Below, one piece after another: positions 1 through 8,506 of a stretch of DNA of 52,408 bases. Position 1 is the stretch's first letter. Every line of letters begins with the position of its first letter. This DNA is from Ancylobacter novellus (GTDB taxonomy: Bacteria > Pseudomonadota > Alphaproteobacteria > Rhizobiales > Xanthobacteraceae), in contig QFQD01000015.1 in NCBI GenBank assembly GCA_003241485.1, positions 1 through 52,408 of the forward strand. The letters are read 5' to 3'. A program made the translations under genes and the position numbers. Below the pieces are notes generated by a model that was not told the DNA's origin, searched no databases, and worked only from the letters and a program-made list of their open reading frames with translations.

Positions 1-294
1 CTCGGCGGCAGCAACGGGCAGATCGAGAATGCCGCCGAGATCGGCATGGAGCACCATCTCGGCATGACCTGCGATCCCATTGGCGGGCTGGTGCAGGTGC
101 CCTGTATCGAGCGCAACGCCTTCGGCGCCATCAGCGCGGTCAATGCCGCCTCGCTCGCGCTGCATGGCGACGGCACGCACATCGTCTCGCTCGACAAGGT
201 CATCGTCACCATGCGCGAGACCGGCCGCGACATGGCGACCAAATACAAGGAGACCTCGCTCGGCGGCCTCGCGGTGAACCTGCCCGAATGCTGA
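1..294 (+). CDS. sdaA: L-serine ammonia-lyase (serine deaminase), C-terminal fragment
   Basis: The reading frame is open from base 1, so the gene starts outside the window; the last 97 codons are present. The iron-sulfur serine deaminase family converts L-serine to pyruvate and ammonia in the cytosol. The stretch GMTCDPIGGLVQVPCIERNA is a family hallmark and carries two of the three cysteines that ligate the catalytic 4Fe-4S cluster. The ending GGLAVNLPEC is also family-like. Its place beside betaine-catabolic genes fits the last step of choline to pyruvate (glycine to serine to pyruvate). The next gene follows on the same strand after 83 bases. Confidence 0.93.
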   Translation, partial: LGGSNGQIENAAEIGMEHHLGMTCDPIGGLVQVPCIERNAFGAISAVNAASLALHGDGTHIVSLDKVIVTMRETGRDMATKYKETSLGGLAVNLPEC

Positions 295-329
295 AGCCCG
301 GCCGCCCTCGCGATGAAACGGCACCGTCC

Positions 330-360
330 TTGCTACGTGACGCGGCAAATTTGCTATGCT
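330..360 (+). promoter_or_regulatory. candidate promoter with palindromic operator upstream of the first GlxA-type regulator
   Basis: A perfect 10-bp palindrome GCAAATTTGC lies at 345-354. It sits between a possible -35 (TTGCTA, 330-335) and -10 (TATGCT, 355-360), with 19-base spacing. The start codon follows at 378. A palindrome inside a promoter just before a regulator gene suggests autoregulation, but this is inference from position only. Confidence 0.35.
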
Positions 361-377
361 GTGAATCGGAGCAGGCC

Positions 378-1448
378 ATGAACCAGCAACGCCCCCTTTC
401 CAGCACCGTGCCCGGCAGCGGACCAGGCTCGCCGGCGACGGCCGCCGTGCCCGTGCTGAATGTCGGTTTCGTGCTGACCGACAATTTCACCCTGTCGGCT
501 TTCTCGCTGATGGTCGACCAGTTCCGCCTCGCCGCCGATGATGGCGACCGCTCGCGGCCGATCCGCGCCCGCTGGCAGGTCATGTCCTCCCATCCCGAGC
601 CGATCCGGGCGAGTTGCGGCATCACCGTCTCGCCATCCGGGCCGCTCGCCGAGCCGGCGGGCTTCGACTACATCATCGTCGTCGGCGGACTGCTGCATGG
701 CGGCCAGCATGTGGACGAGGCGACCGTCGCCTGGCTGAAGCGCGCCGCGCGGGCCGGCATCTCGCTGGTCGGCGTGTGCACCGGCTCCTTCGTGCTCGCC
801 CGTGCCGGGCTGATGACCGGCCGGCGCTGCTGCGTCTCCTGGTATCACTACCAGGACTTCCTGGAGGAATTCCCGCACCACACCCCGGTCGCCGACCGGC
901 TCTATGTGATCGACGGCGACCGCATCACCTGCGCGGGCGGCGGCGGCGCGGCCGATCTTGCCACCGCGCTGGTCGAGAAGCATCTCGGTCGCTCGGCGGC
1001 GCAGAAGGGCCGCCATATCCTGCAGCTCGACCGCCAGCGGCCGGGCAGCGAATCCCAGCCGCACCCGCCGATCGCCGATCTCGTCGCCGACGATCGGGTG
1101 CGCCGCGCCCTGCTGCTCATGGAGCAGCACCTCGCCGACCCGCTGCCCATCGCCGACATAGCCCGGCGCCTGCAGCTCTCCACCCGGCAGCTGGAGCGGC
1201 TGTTCCAGACCGTGATGGGCCAGCGCCCCGCCGAGTTCTACCGGGGCCTGCGGCTGCGCTATGCCCGCTTCCTGCTCGACACCACCGGCCGGTCGGTGAC
1301 GGACATAGCGCTCGAGGCCGGCTTTTCCGACTGCGCGCATTTCTCCCGCCAGTTCAAGGCGCAGCACGGCTTCACGCCGTCGGACGCGCGCGCCCAGTCG
1401 CCCGGGCCGATGGCGCGCAACCTCGCGGCGCAGCGCCTTTTCGACTGA
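378..1448 (+). CDS. GlxA-type AraC family regulator (DJ-1/PfpI domain plus AraC HTH)
   Basis: 356 aa. The N-terminal half (about residues 20-190) is a DJ-1/PfpI-like amidotransferase-type sensor domain, with the nucleophile-elbow-like stretch GVCTGSFVLARAG. The C-terminal 100 residues are a double AraC helix-turn-helix ending in ALEAGFSDCAHFSRQFK. The family includes GbdR, CdhR and SouR, which sense glycine betaine, carnitine or sarcosine. ATG 378 is preferred over an upstream in-frame start at 288 because a CGGAG ribosome site lies just before it and 288 overlaps the serine deaminase end. Its neighbour suggests a link to the sarcosine/glycine/serine end of the pathway, but the ligand is unknown. 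It converges on the next gene with an 11-base gap. Confidence 0.85.
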   Translation: MNQQRPLSSTVPGSGPGSPATAAVPVLNVGFVLTDNFTLSAFSLMVDQFRLAADDGDRSRPIRARWQVMSSHPEPIRASCGITVSPSGPLAEPAGFDYIIVVGGLLHGGQHVDEATVAWLKRAARAGISLVGVCTGSFVLARAGLMTGRRCCVSWYHYQDFLEEFPHHTPVADRLYVIDGDRITCAGGGGAADLATALVEKHLGRSAAQKGRHILQLDRQRPGSESQPHPPIADLVADDRVRRALLLMEQHLADPLPIADIARRLQLSTRQLERLFQTVMGQRPAEFYRGLRLRYARFLLDTTGRSVTDIALEAGFSDCAHFSRQFKAQHGFTPSDARAQSPGPMARNLAAQRLFD

Positions 1449-1459
1449 GCCACACGCCG

Positions 1460-2104
1460 TCAGTGGATCGAGAGGCGCAGGAAATCGGCGCTCACCCGGA
1501 TCTGCGTGGCGCCGTCCCGGTCATTTGCCCGCGCCGTGTCGACCAGCGCCGCCTTGGCATCGACCTGCCAGCCGACGGTGGCACGGGCGGGCAGCGTGAC
1601 CTCTGCATCGAGCGAGCCGACCGCGAGATTGACCGCGCGCGGCGCCGGCGGCGCCGCCTCGCCCAGATCAAGTTGCGCGCGCAGCGCGGCACCGCGCAGA
1701 TCGACGCGCTCCACCGTACCGACAACACTGATGTCACCCGCCCGTGCCTGGGTGTCGAAGGCGGCGAAGGCGCCATCCAACCGCGCCTGCACGGCGGCGA
1801 GATCGATCCGGACGGACACGTCGGGCGGCAGGTCCGCCGTCAGCTCGACCACGCAGTCGGAGGCTTCAAACATGGAAGGCGTGCGTGCCTCGACGCGCAG
1901 CACCGCGCCCTCCAACCAGCCGGAGCGGCGCTCCACCAGCCGGGCCTGAAATGGTCCGCCGGGCCGGGCGGTCAGTCTCACCGAGGCCGCGTCGCCGGAA
2001 ATCTCCACCCGCTCGACATGGGAAAGGTCGAGCCGCGTGTCGTCGGCGCGGGCAAGCGCGGTGCCGACGAGGAGAACGGCGAGAGCAAGAAACAGCGTCT
2101 TCAT
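1460..2104 (-). CDS. secreted hypothetical protein with adhesin/GIN-like beta repeats
   Basis: 214 aa. It starts with a clear Sec signal peptide (MKTLFLALAVLLVGTALARA, residues 1-20). The rest is rich in alternating short beta-strand patterns (for example VERVEISGDAASVRLTA and RAVNLAVGSLDAEVTL) resembling the DUF2807/DUF4097 putative-adhesin repeats. It has no cysteine pair apart from a lone Cys, no lipobox and no catalytic motif that I recognise. It is divergent from the 7TM AraC regulator at 2238, with 133 bases between the starts, so that regulator may control it. Function is unknown; likely periplasmic or surface-exposed. Confidence 0.65.
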   Translation of the reverse strand: MKTLFLALAVLLVGTALARADDTRLDLSHVERVEISGDAASVRLTARPGGPFQARLVERRSGWLEGAVLRVEARTPSMFEASDCVVELTADLPPDVSVRIDLAAVQARLDGAFAAFDTQARAGDISVVGTVERVDLRGAALRAQLDLGEAAPPAPRAVNLAVGSLDAEVTLPARATVGWQVDAKAALVDTARANDRDGATQIRVSADFLRLSIH

Positions 2105-2237
2105 GGCGGGTCATCCCTTTGAAAAGCAATGCCTCCGCTCTGCTCGCATGCGCCTGTCGCCGCGACCTCGATCACGTTTCAGGTCGACCTGATCCGCGAT
2201 CCGGGCCAGAACGGCACGAATCTGACCGGTCGCACCC

Positions 2238-3284
2238 ATGATTTTCGTTCCGCTGCCCTTCGTCGTCACACTGATCCTCGCGCTGCTGGCCATTCGCCTC
2301 GTGCGCGCCGAGGAGGGTGGGCGCCATCACACGCTCTTCCTCGCGCTCATCCTTGCCTATGGCGTGCAATCGGTGCTGGTGGGCCTGCGCTGGGGCTATG
2401 ATCTGCGCGCCGTTCTGCCGCTCCAGGCCATGCTGGCGTGCCTCATCGCACCGCTGGCCTATGTCGCCTTCCGCAGCCTCACCGAGGATGAGGCGAAGGA
2501 AAGCGCCGGCTGGGTCTGGCCGCATCTCGTCCTGCCGCCGCTCGCGGTGGCGGTGCTGTTCGCCTGGCAGCCGGCGCCGATCGGGCCGTTGGTGGTCGCG
2601 CTGTTCCTCGCTTATGGCGGCGCCCTGTTCTGGCTTGCCCGCCGTGGGCCGGACGGGCTGGTCGGCTCGCGGCTCGATGGGGCGGTGCGGTCCTATCGCG
2701 CGCTGGTGCTCACCGCCCTGGCGCTGATCGGCTCGGCGGTCATGGATGTGGTGATCTCGCTCGATCTCGACTGGACCGGCGGACGCAACACGCCGGCACT
2801 GATCGCCTCCTTCAACGTCGTCGCGCTGCTGGTGCTCGGCACGGCGGCGGCCGCCGCCGATTCCGCAGCGCCAGGAGCCTCCGGCGAGGAACCGGCCGTG
2901 CCCGAGGCTTCCGCTCGCGGTGAGACGGCGGAAGAGATGGCCGCTGAAGATGCGAGCATCATTGCCGCGCTCGACACGCTGATGCGCGAGCGCCGACTAT
3001 ACACCGATGCCGACCTCGATCTCGGCCGCCTCGCCCGGCGCCTCGTCCTGCCGGCGCGGCGCCTGTCGCAGGCAATCAACCGCACCCATGGCATCAGCGT
3101 CTCGCACTACGTCAACGACCTGCGCATCCGCGAGGCGCAGCGCCTGCTCGGGGAAACCGACCTGCCGGTGACACGGGTGATGATGGAAGCCGGCTTCCTC
3201 ACCAAGTCCAATTTCAACCACGAATTCCGCCGCGTGACCGGCACCAGCCCCTCGGCCTGGCGGCGCGAACGAATGGAAGGCTAA
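2238..3284 (+). CDS. membrane-anchored AraC family regulator (7 TM segments plus AraC HTH)
   Basis: 348 aa. About seven hydrophobic segments fill residues 2-22, 32-50, 60-78, 97-110, 114-133, 153-175 and 186-206. A low-complexity Ala/Glu linker follows. The last 100 residues are an AraC-type DNA-binding domain (LDLGRLARRLVLPARRLSQA ... MMEAGFLTKSNFNHEFRRVT). This layout is known from regulators that sense a signal at or in the membrane. No strong ribosome site precedes ATG 2238. The stop codon TAA overlaps the opposite-strand stop of the EamA gene in the shared tetramer CTAA (3281-3284). The divergent secreted protein is the most likely target; the ligand is unknown. Confidence 0.8.
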   Translation: MIFVPLPFVVTLILALLAIRLVRAEEGGRHHTLFLALILAYGVQSVLVGLRWGYDLRAVLPLQAMLACLIAPLAYVAFRSLTEDEAKESAGWVWPHLVLPPLAVAVLFAWQPAPIGPLVVALFLAYGGALFWLARRGPDGLVGSRLDGAVRSYRALVLTALALIGSAVMDVVISLDLDWTGGRNTPALIASFNVVALLVLGTAAAAADSAAPGASGEEPAVPEASARGETAEEMAAEDASIIAALDTLMRERRLYTDADLDLGRLARRLVLPARRLSQAINRTHGISVSHYVNDLRIREAQRLLGETDLPVTRVMMEAGFLTKSNFNHEFRRVTGTSPSAWRRERMEG

Positions 3285-3721
3285 AGCCCGGTCGCGATCA
3301 GCACCGCGCCGGTGCCGATCAGCGCGACGCCCGTCCATCCGGTGACGGTGAGCCGCTCGCCGAGGAACAGCGCCGCGAACAACGCGACCAGCACCACGCT
3401 CAATTTGTCGATCGGCGCCACTCGCGAGGCATCGCCCAGCTGCAGCGCCCGGAAATAGCACAGCCACGACGCGCCGGTGGCGAGCCCCGACAGCACGAGG
3501 AACAGGCCGGAGCGCGGCGACACCGTACCCAGCCCCTGCCAGCCGCCGGTGAGGGTGAGCATCCCGGCAATCGCCAGCAGGATCACCACGGTGCGGATGA
3601 AGGTGGCGAAATCGGAGCCGACATTGGCCACGCCGATCTTGGCGAAGATGGCGGTGAGCGCGGCGAAGGCGGCCGAGAGAACGGCCCAGAACTGCCAGTT
3701 TGCAAGAAGCGGTTTCATCAT
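3281..3721 (-). CDS. single-domain EamA/DMT-type transporter
   Basis: 146 aa from ATG 3721; a GTG at 3733 would add four residues. It has four to five hydrophobic helices and the EamA signature near the end (PIDKLSVVLVALFAALFLGE, then TGWTGVALIGTGAVLIA). Full DMT exporters carry two such units in about 300 aa, so this is a half-size version that probably works as a dimer, as small multidrug-resistance-like proteins do. Its substrate cannot be read from sequence. It points away from gbcA and shares a stop tetramer with the regulator on its left. Confidence 0.8.
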   Translation of the reverse strand: MMKPLLANWQFWAVLSAAFAALTAIFAKIGVANVGSDFATFIRTVVILLAIAGMLTLTGGWQGLGTVSPRSGLFLVLSGLATGASWLCYFRALQLGDASRVAPIDKLSVVLVALFAALFLGERLTVTGWTGVALIGTGAVLIATGL

Positions 3722-3964
3722 GTGAGTCTGCACGCGTGCAAGGCGGGAAGGCAGATGGTGTCACGCGGGCGGCTCCCCCGCCAGCTCCTGCCGGGGTGAA
3801 CCCTGGGTGAGGTTTGACGCGAGCGCGGTTCCACCCTCAGCCATGCGGGAAATGTCCATTCTGAGAAAGCGCCTGTCGCATTTGTGAAAGTCGACAACGC
3901 GCTTCCGTCGAACAATTCCAGACATGACAAGCGGGCTCCGGGACCCGCGAGGGAGAACAGACCG

Positions 3965-5224
3965 ATGCTGGATTCCACGCAAACGCCGCTCAAGGCACTG
4001 CTGCGCCGCCGCAAGCCGGGTTACAGCCTGGAGGCCCCGTTCTACACCAGCCCCGAGATCTTCGAGGCGGACATGGAGATCATCTTCGGTCGCCACTGGA
4101 TCTTCGTCGGCGTCGATCCCGATATCCCCGAGCCGGGCGACGCGATGACCCTCAACATCGGCAAATACGCGATCTTCCTGGTCCGTGATGACGACAACGA
4201 GGTCCGCGCCTTCCACAATGTGTGCCGCCATCGCGGCGCGCCGATCGTTCACGACTACAAGACCACGGTCGGCAACCTCGTGTGCCGGTACCATTCCTGG
4301 ACCTACGGCCTCGACGGCAAGCTGCTGTTCGCCGAGCATATGGGGCAGGATTTCGACCCCGGCTGCCATGGCCTCAAGCCGGTGCATGTGCGCTCGCTGG
4401 AAGGGCTTATCTTTGTGTGCCTCAGCGACGACCCGCCGGAGGATTTCGACGTCATGGCCGCGCGCATGGCGCCCTATCTCGCCCCGCACGACCTGAAGAA
4501 CGCCAAGGTCGCCTTCGAGAAGGACATCATCGAACCGGGCAACTGGAAGCTCACCATGGAGAATAACCGCGAGTGCTATCACTGCGCGGGCAACCATCCC
4601 GAGCTGACGGTTCCGCTCTTTGCCTATGGTTTCGGCTTCGCGCCCGAGGAACTCGACGAGCACGGCCGCAAGGAGGCCGAGGACTATGCCAAGCTGGTGA
4701 CGACCTCGCATCGCGAGTGGGAGAGCTGTGGCTTTCCCTCGGAGATGGTGGAGCACCTCGACGACATGGTGACCGGCTATCGCACCGAGCGCCTGCCGCT
4801 TGCGGGTGACGGCGAAAGCCACACCAGCGACACCAAGGCCGCCTGCAAGAAGCTGCTGGGTTCGATCAACGACCCCAAGCACGGCGCGCTGCACTTCTGG
4901 ACCCAGCCGAACTCCTGGCACCACTTCATGTCCGACCACGCGGTGGTGTTCTCGGTGCTGCCGCTCGATGCCGAGCGCTCCCTGCTGCGCACCAAATGGC
5001 TGGTGCACAAGGATGCGGTCGAGGGCGTCGATTACGACATCGAGAACCTCGTCGGCGTGTGGGACGCCACCAACGACCAGGATTCGACGCTGGTCGGCTA
5101 TTGCCAGGACGGCGCGCGCTCGCCGGCCTATGAGCCCGGCCCCTACTCGCCGCACACCGAGATGCTCGTGGACAAGTTCTGCAACTGGTACATCGGCCGC
5201 ATGGCCGAGCACCTCGGGCGCTGA
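3965..5224 (+). CDS. gbcA: glycine betaine monooxygenase (demethylase), Rieske oxygenase subunit
   Basis: 419 aa, close to the usual length of GbcA. It uses O2 and electrons from GbcB to remove one methyl group from glycine betaine, giving dimethylglycine and formaldehyde. The Rieske 2Fe-2S ligands are visible as CRH (Cys87, His89) and CRYH (Cys107, His110). The mononuclear iron region shows the expected NRECYHCAGNHPEL motif near residue 200. ATG 3965 has GGGAG nine bases upstream; an upstream in-frame ATG at 3884 lacks this. The reductase gene follows after 138 bases containing a palindromic repeat. Assignment rests on family motifs plus the adjoining gbcB, dgcAB and betAB genes. Confidence 0.92.
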   Translation: MLDSTQTPLKALLRRRKPGYSLEAPFYTSPEIFEADMEIIFGRHWIFVGVDPDIPEPGDAMTLNIGKYAIFLVRDDDNEVRAFHNVCRHRGAPIVHDYKTTVGNLVCRYHSWTYGLDGKLLFAEHMGQDFDPGCHGLKPVHVRSLEGLIFVCLSDDPPEDFDVMAARMAPYLAPHDLKNAKVAFEKDIIEPGNWKLTMENNRECYHCAGNHPELTVPLFAYGFGFAPEELDEHGRKEAEDYAKLVTTSHREWESCGFPSEMVEHLDDMVTGYRTERLPLAGDGESHTSDTKAACKKLLGSINDPKHGALHFWTQPNSWHHFMSDHAVVFSVLPLDAERSLLRTKWLVHKDAVEGVDYDIENLVGVWDATNDQDSTLVGYCQDGARSPAYEPGPYSPHTEMLVDKFCNWYIGRMAEHLGR

Positions 5225-5296
5225 ACGGTTCCGCCGCGGACGCCCTCCCGGCTGAAGATGAAGCCGTAAGGGAATAGCTCGCCCGTCTGACATGCA

Positions 5297-5326
5297 ATCC
5301 CGGATCGGCCTGTGGCCGTCCGGGAT
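5297..5326. repeat. REP-like dispersed palindrome, copy 1
   Basis: A 30-base imperfect palindrome with 13-14-base arms (ATCCCGGATCGGCC / GGCCGTCCGGGAT) around a 3-base loop. It lies between gbcA and gbcB and is followed by GACG. Its reverse complement matches the element at 22951-22980 at 29 of 30 positions. In the mRNA it would fold into a strong hairpin between the two cistrons and could act as a stability or attenuation element. Confidence 0.85.
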
Positions 5327-5362
5327 GACGGGTGAGGGTCATTCAGATTGAGAAACAGACAT

Positions 5363-6535
5363 ATGAACGTCTCCGCGCCTGCCGCCTCGCCCGATCCCGC
5401 CGCGCTACGCCTCGCCCGCAACCTCCCGAACTGGGACCCGGAGGTCGACGACGCCCTGATCGTGCGCGAGATCCGCAACGAGACGGCGGATGCGAAGACC
5501 TTCGTGCTGGCGCCGGCAAACCCCGTCCTGTTCCGCTATGAGCCCGGACAGTTCCTCACCCTCGATCTCGACATCGGCGGCGAGAGCATCAACCGCTGCT
5601 ACACCATCGCCTCCGCGCCGACCCGCCCGCACACCCTGTCCATCACCGTGAAGCGCGTGCCGAACGGGCCGGTGTCGAACTTCCTGCACGACCATGTGAA
5701 GGTCGGCTCCGTGCTGCGCGCGGTCGGGCCGATGGGCGATTTCTCCTGCTTTGCGCAGGGCACGCCCTCGCCCGCGCCGAAATATCTGTTCCTGTCCGGC
5801 GGCAGCGGCATCACCCCGCTCATGTCGATGGCGCGCACCTTCCATGATCTGGGTGAGCCGCGCGACATCGTCTTCCTGCACGCGGCCCGCTCGCCGGCCG
5901 ACATCATCTTCCGCACCGAGCTGGAATTGATGGCGCGGAACAGCAAGGCCTTCCGCTTTGCCCCGATCTGCGAAGCCGACGCGCCGTTCGAGCCCTGGCA
6001 CGGACTGCGCGGTCGGCTGGATCTCGGCGTGCTGGGCCACGTCGCGCCGGACTACCGGGAGCGCGAGGTCTTCGTCTGCGGCCCCGCGCCCTTCATGACC
6101 GCGGTGCGCGAAATGTTGAAGGGCGCCGGCTTCGACATGGCGCGCCATCATGAGGAGAGCTTCGATTTCGCCGAACTGGCGAAAGCGGAGCCGGAAGTGG
6201 CAGCCGAAGTCACGGCCGCCGAGGGGCTACAGGCCGTCGAGCATGCGCTGGAAGAGGCCGCGCCGGCCGTCACCACCTATACCGTCGCCTTTGCCAAGCA
6301 GAACCGCACCATCGAATGCCGCTCCGACATGTTCGTGCTCGATGCCGCGCGGCGGGCCGGCGTGCGCCTGCCGTCTTCATGCTCGAAGGGGTTGTGCGGC
6401 ACCTGCAAGTCCAAGCTGGTCTCGGGCACGGTCGACATGAAGCATGGCGGCGGCATTCGCCAGCGCGAGATCGACGCGGGTATGGCGCTGCTGTGCTGTT
6501 CAAAGCCGACCAGCGACCTCGTGGTCGACCGCTGA
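5363..6535 (+). CDS. gbcB: glycine betaine monooxygenase, ferredoxin-reductase subunit
   Basis: 390 aa. It passes electrons from NAD(P)H through flavin and a 2Fe-2S centre to GbcA. Domain order is FAD-binding (INRCYTIAS), NAD-binding (GGSGITPLMSM, later VFVCGPAPFM), then a C-terminal plant-type 2Fe-2S ferredoxin (SSCSKGLCGTCKS with the fourth ligand in ALLCC). An acidic Ala/Glu-rich linker of about 35 residues joins the reductase and ferredoxin parts. ATG 5363 is preferred to the TTG at 5348. It converges on the next gene with only 15 bases between stops and no terminator seen. Confidence 0.92.
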   Translation: MNVSAPAASPDPAALRLARNLPNWDPEVDDALIVREIRNETADAKTFVLAPANPVLFRYEPGQFLTLDLDIGGESINRCYTIASAPTRPHTLSITVKRVPNGPVSNFLHDHVKVGSVLRAVGPMGDFSCFAQGTPSPAPKYLFLSGGSGITPLMSMARTFHDLGEPRDIVFLHAARSPADIIFRTELELMARNSKAFRFAPICEADAPFEPWHGLRGRLDLGVLGHVAPDYREREVFVCGPAPFMTAVREMLKGAGFDMARHHEESFDFAELAKAEPEVAAEVTAAEGLQAVEHALEEAAPAVTTYTVAFAKQNRTIECRSDMFVLDAARRAGVRLPSSCSKGLCGTCKSKLVSGTVDMKHGGGIRQREIDAGMALLCCSKPTSDLVVDR

Positions 6536-6550
6536 CCCGGCGCGGCGCGA

Positions 6551-7228
6551 TCAGCGGATGAGATCGAGCGCGCCGCTGAGCGTCCGCTTGACGGAGTTGA
6601 CGGCGGCGGCGGCGCCGTCGCGCACGGCGCCATAGGCGCTCTGCGTGCCCTCGACCGTCCGATCGACGATGTCGCCCGCGCTCGGCAGCGAGAAACTCTC
6701 GCTCGCAGCGGCAACGGCAGGCGCCGACGGCTGAGACTTGGGTGCCGGCTGTGCCGGCTCGGTGATCGTATAGGAGGCCTGCACGATCATCGGATCGCGC
6801 GTATCGCAGGCGCCCTCACAACGGTCGAACCGCTCGACACCCGCCGGAAGCGCGCTGGCCGTCTGGTCGACGTGCCTGGCATGGCCCGGCTTGGCGACCG
6901 GCGACTTGACGATGGCGACCACCGGCTTCTGCGGCGCGCTCGGCTGATACACCGCCGTGGGGTCGATGGCGCGCAGCAGGCCGGGAATGCCCTCCCGGTC
7001 CGCCTTCCACTGTGCCTCGGCCTCATTGAGAAGTACTTCGCTGGGCTCTTCGGCAATGCGGGCGACTTCGGTCACCGGCATGTGCTCGGCAAGTCCGCGC
7101 TCATAGCCATGACCGTCGGCGACGACATAGGCCCCGATTCCGACCAGCGCGGCGAATCCGACCGGCAGCAGGACGCGGCCTGGAAGCCAGCCTTGGAAAG
7201 CGGCGTGCGATGTTGCCATGATGCGCAT
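6551..7228 (-). CDS. hypothetical single-pass membrane-anchored protein
   Basis: 225 aa from ATG 7228, which has AGGA seven bases upstream; an ATG at 7258 is possible. One hydrophobic segment near residues 20-38 (VLLPVGFAALVGIGAYVVAD) suggests an N-terminal anchor with the rest in the periplasm. The middle is Pro/Ala/Lys-rich and contains a close Cys pair (FDRCEGACDTRDP) that could form a disulfide. The C-terminal 50 residues look helical and amphipathic. I recognise no family. It is embedded between gbcB and a gbdR-like gene on the opposite strand, so co-function with betaine metabolism is not implied. Confidence 0.6.
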   Translation of the reverse strand: MRIMATSHAAFQGWLPGRVLLPVGFAALVGIGAYVVADGHGYERGLAEHMPVTEVARIAEEPSEVLLNEAEAQWKADREGIPGLLRAIDPTAVYQPSAPQKPVVAIVKSPVAKPGHARHVDQTASALPAGVERFDRCEGACDTRDPMIVQASYTITEPAQPAPKSQPSAPAVAAASESFSLPSAGDIVDRTVEGTQSAYGAVRDGAAAAVNSVKRTLSGALDLIR

Positions 7229-7333
7229 GGAATGATCCTCGCGTTTCGATGACGCCATTTCGCTGGTAACGGGAGGCGAATTTGCGGCGGCATTGCTGCC
7301 CGGCGATGACCATCAATGGGAATTTCTGCGCGA

Positions 7334-7391
7334 TTTGTTGCGCTTGCGTAGAGCTGGAAACACTTGGCAACAAACGCTTCATTGGCAACAC
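7334..7391. promoter_or_regulatory. inverted and direct repeats upstream of the gbdR-like gene
   Basis: TTTGTTGC (7334-7341) and GCAACAAA (7367-7374) form a perfect 8-bp inverted repeat 25 bases apart. TTGGCAACA occurs directly at 7364 and again at 7382, an 18-base period. Repeated half-sites of this kind in front of a regulator gene suggest an operator, possibly autoregulatory. The right half overlaps the coding region if the TTG start at 7364 is used. Confidence 0.4.
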
Positions 7392-8410
7392 TTGGTCACC
7401 TCAATCGGCGCCCCATCGTGCTGGATCCTGCTACCCTCGCGCGCATCGGCTTCCTGACGCTGCCGAACCATTCGATGATCGCCTGCGCCAATGCGCTGGA
7501 GGCGCTGCGCATGGCGAATTATGTCGCGGAGGCCGAACTCTATTCCTGGCGCATCCTGACCCTGGACGGCACGCCCGCCCTCGCCAGCAACGGCCTCACC
7601 CTCTCGCCCACCGTCGCGCTGGGCGAGGCCGGGCCGCTCGATCTGCTGCTGGTCTGCGGGGGCATCGACATCCGCCACGCCGCGCCGCCGCATCTCGCCG
7701 ATGCGCTGCGCCGGCTCGCCCGGCGGGGCACGGCCCTTGGCGCATTGTGCACGGGCAGCTTCGTGCTGGCGGAAGCGGGACTGCTCGATTTCCACCGCTG
7801 CGCCGTGCACTGGGAGAACCTCTCCTCCATCCGCGAGGAATTCCCGCGGGTCGACTTCGTCGAGGATGCCTTCGTCATCGACCGCGACCGGCTCACCTGC
7901 ACTGGCGGTATCGCGCCGCTGGAAATGATGCTGGTTCTGATCGCGGCCAAGGGCGGGCAGGCGCTCGCCGACAAGGTGTCCGAGCAGTTCATCGTCGACA
8001 CCGCCGCGCGCCGCCCTCGCGAGAAGACCGCCGCCCGGCCTCGCCCCGTCCTGCCGGACCCGACGCTCGCCCGCGCGGTGCGCATGATGGAGGCCGCGAT
8101 CGAGCGCCCGCCCGGCATCGCCTCTCTCGCGCGGCGGCTGGATGTCTCGCCCCGTCATCTGGAGCGGCTGTTCCGGCGACACCTCGGCGTGACGCCGGCC
8201 GCCTATCATCTCAGCCTGAGGCTGGAGCGCGCGCGCGAACTTCTGCGCCTGTCGCCGCTACCGGTCACCGATGTCGGCCTCGCCTGCGGCTTCCAGTCGG
8301 CGGCGCATTTCTCCACCGCCTATGCCCGCCGTTTCGGCCGCCCGCCGAGCCGCGAGCGACGCGGTGCGGCTGCCTCCAGCCCCGCTCCGGAGCGCGGCAC
8401 CTCGACATAA
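7364..8410 (+). CDS. gbdR: GbdR-like AraC family regulator of betaine catabolism
   Basis: 348 aa. It has a DJ-1/PfpI-like N-terminal sensor domain (IGFLTLPNHSMIACANALEA, then GALCTGSFVLAEAGLLDFHR) and a C-terminal AraC HTH (RLDVSPRHLERLFRRHLGVT ... LACGFQSAAHFSTAYARRFG). GbdR-type proteins bind glycine betaine or dimethylglycine and switch on gbc and dgc genes. Its place between gbcAB and dgcAB, and the EALRMAN...LYSW pattern in the sensor domain, favour this over the GlxA paralogue at 378. The start is uncertain: TTG 7364 gives the frame shown, but no canonical ribosome site is visible. GTG 7418 (MLDPATLARIGFL) would leave the upstream repeats non-coding. Confidence 0.75.
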   Translation: MATNASLATLGHLNRRPIVLDPATLARIGFLTLPNHSMIACANALEALRMANYVAEAELYSWRILTLDGTPALASNGLTLSPTVALGEAGPLDLLLVCGGIDIRHAAPPHLADALRRLARRGTALGALCTGSFVLAEAGLLDFHRCAVHWENLSSIREEFPRVDFVEDAFVIDRDRLTCTGGIAPLEMMLVLIAAKGGQALADKVSEQFIVDTAARRPREKTAARPRPVLPDPTLARAVRMMEAAIERPPGIASLARRLDVSPRHLERLFRRHLGVTPAAYHLSLRLERARELLRLSPLPVTDVGLACGFQSAAHFSTAYARRFGRPPSRERRGAAASSPAPERGTST

Positions 8411-8506
8411 GCGTTGTTTGCTATAGCGCCGCCATGATCGCGGTATTAATTACACAGCTATCTTCCCCCTGGCCCGAATGAGCGCGGCACGAGCCGCGCG
8501 ATTGCC

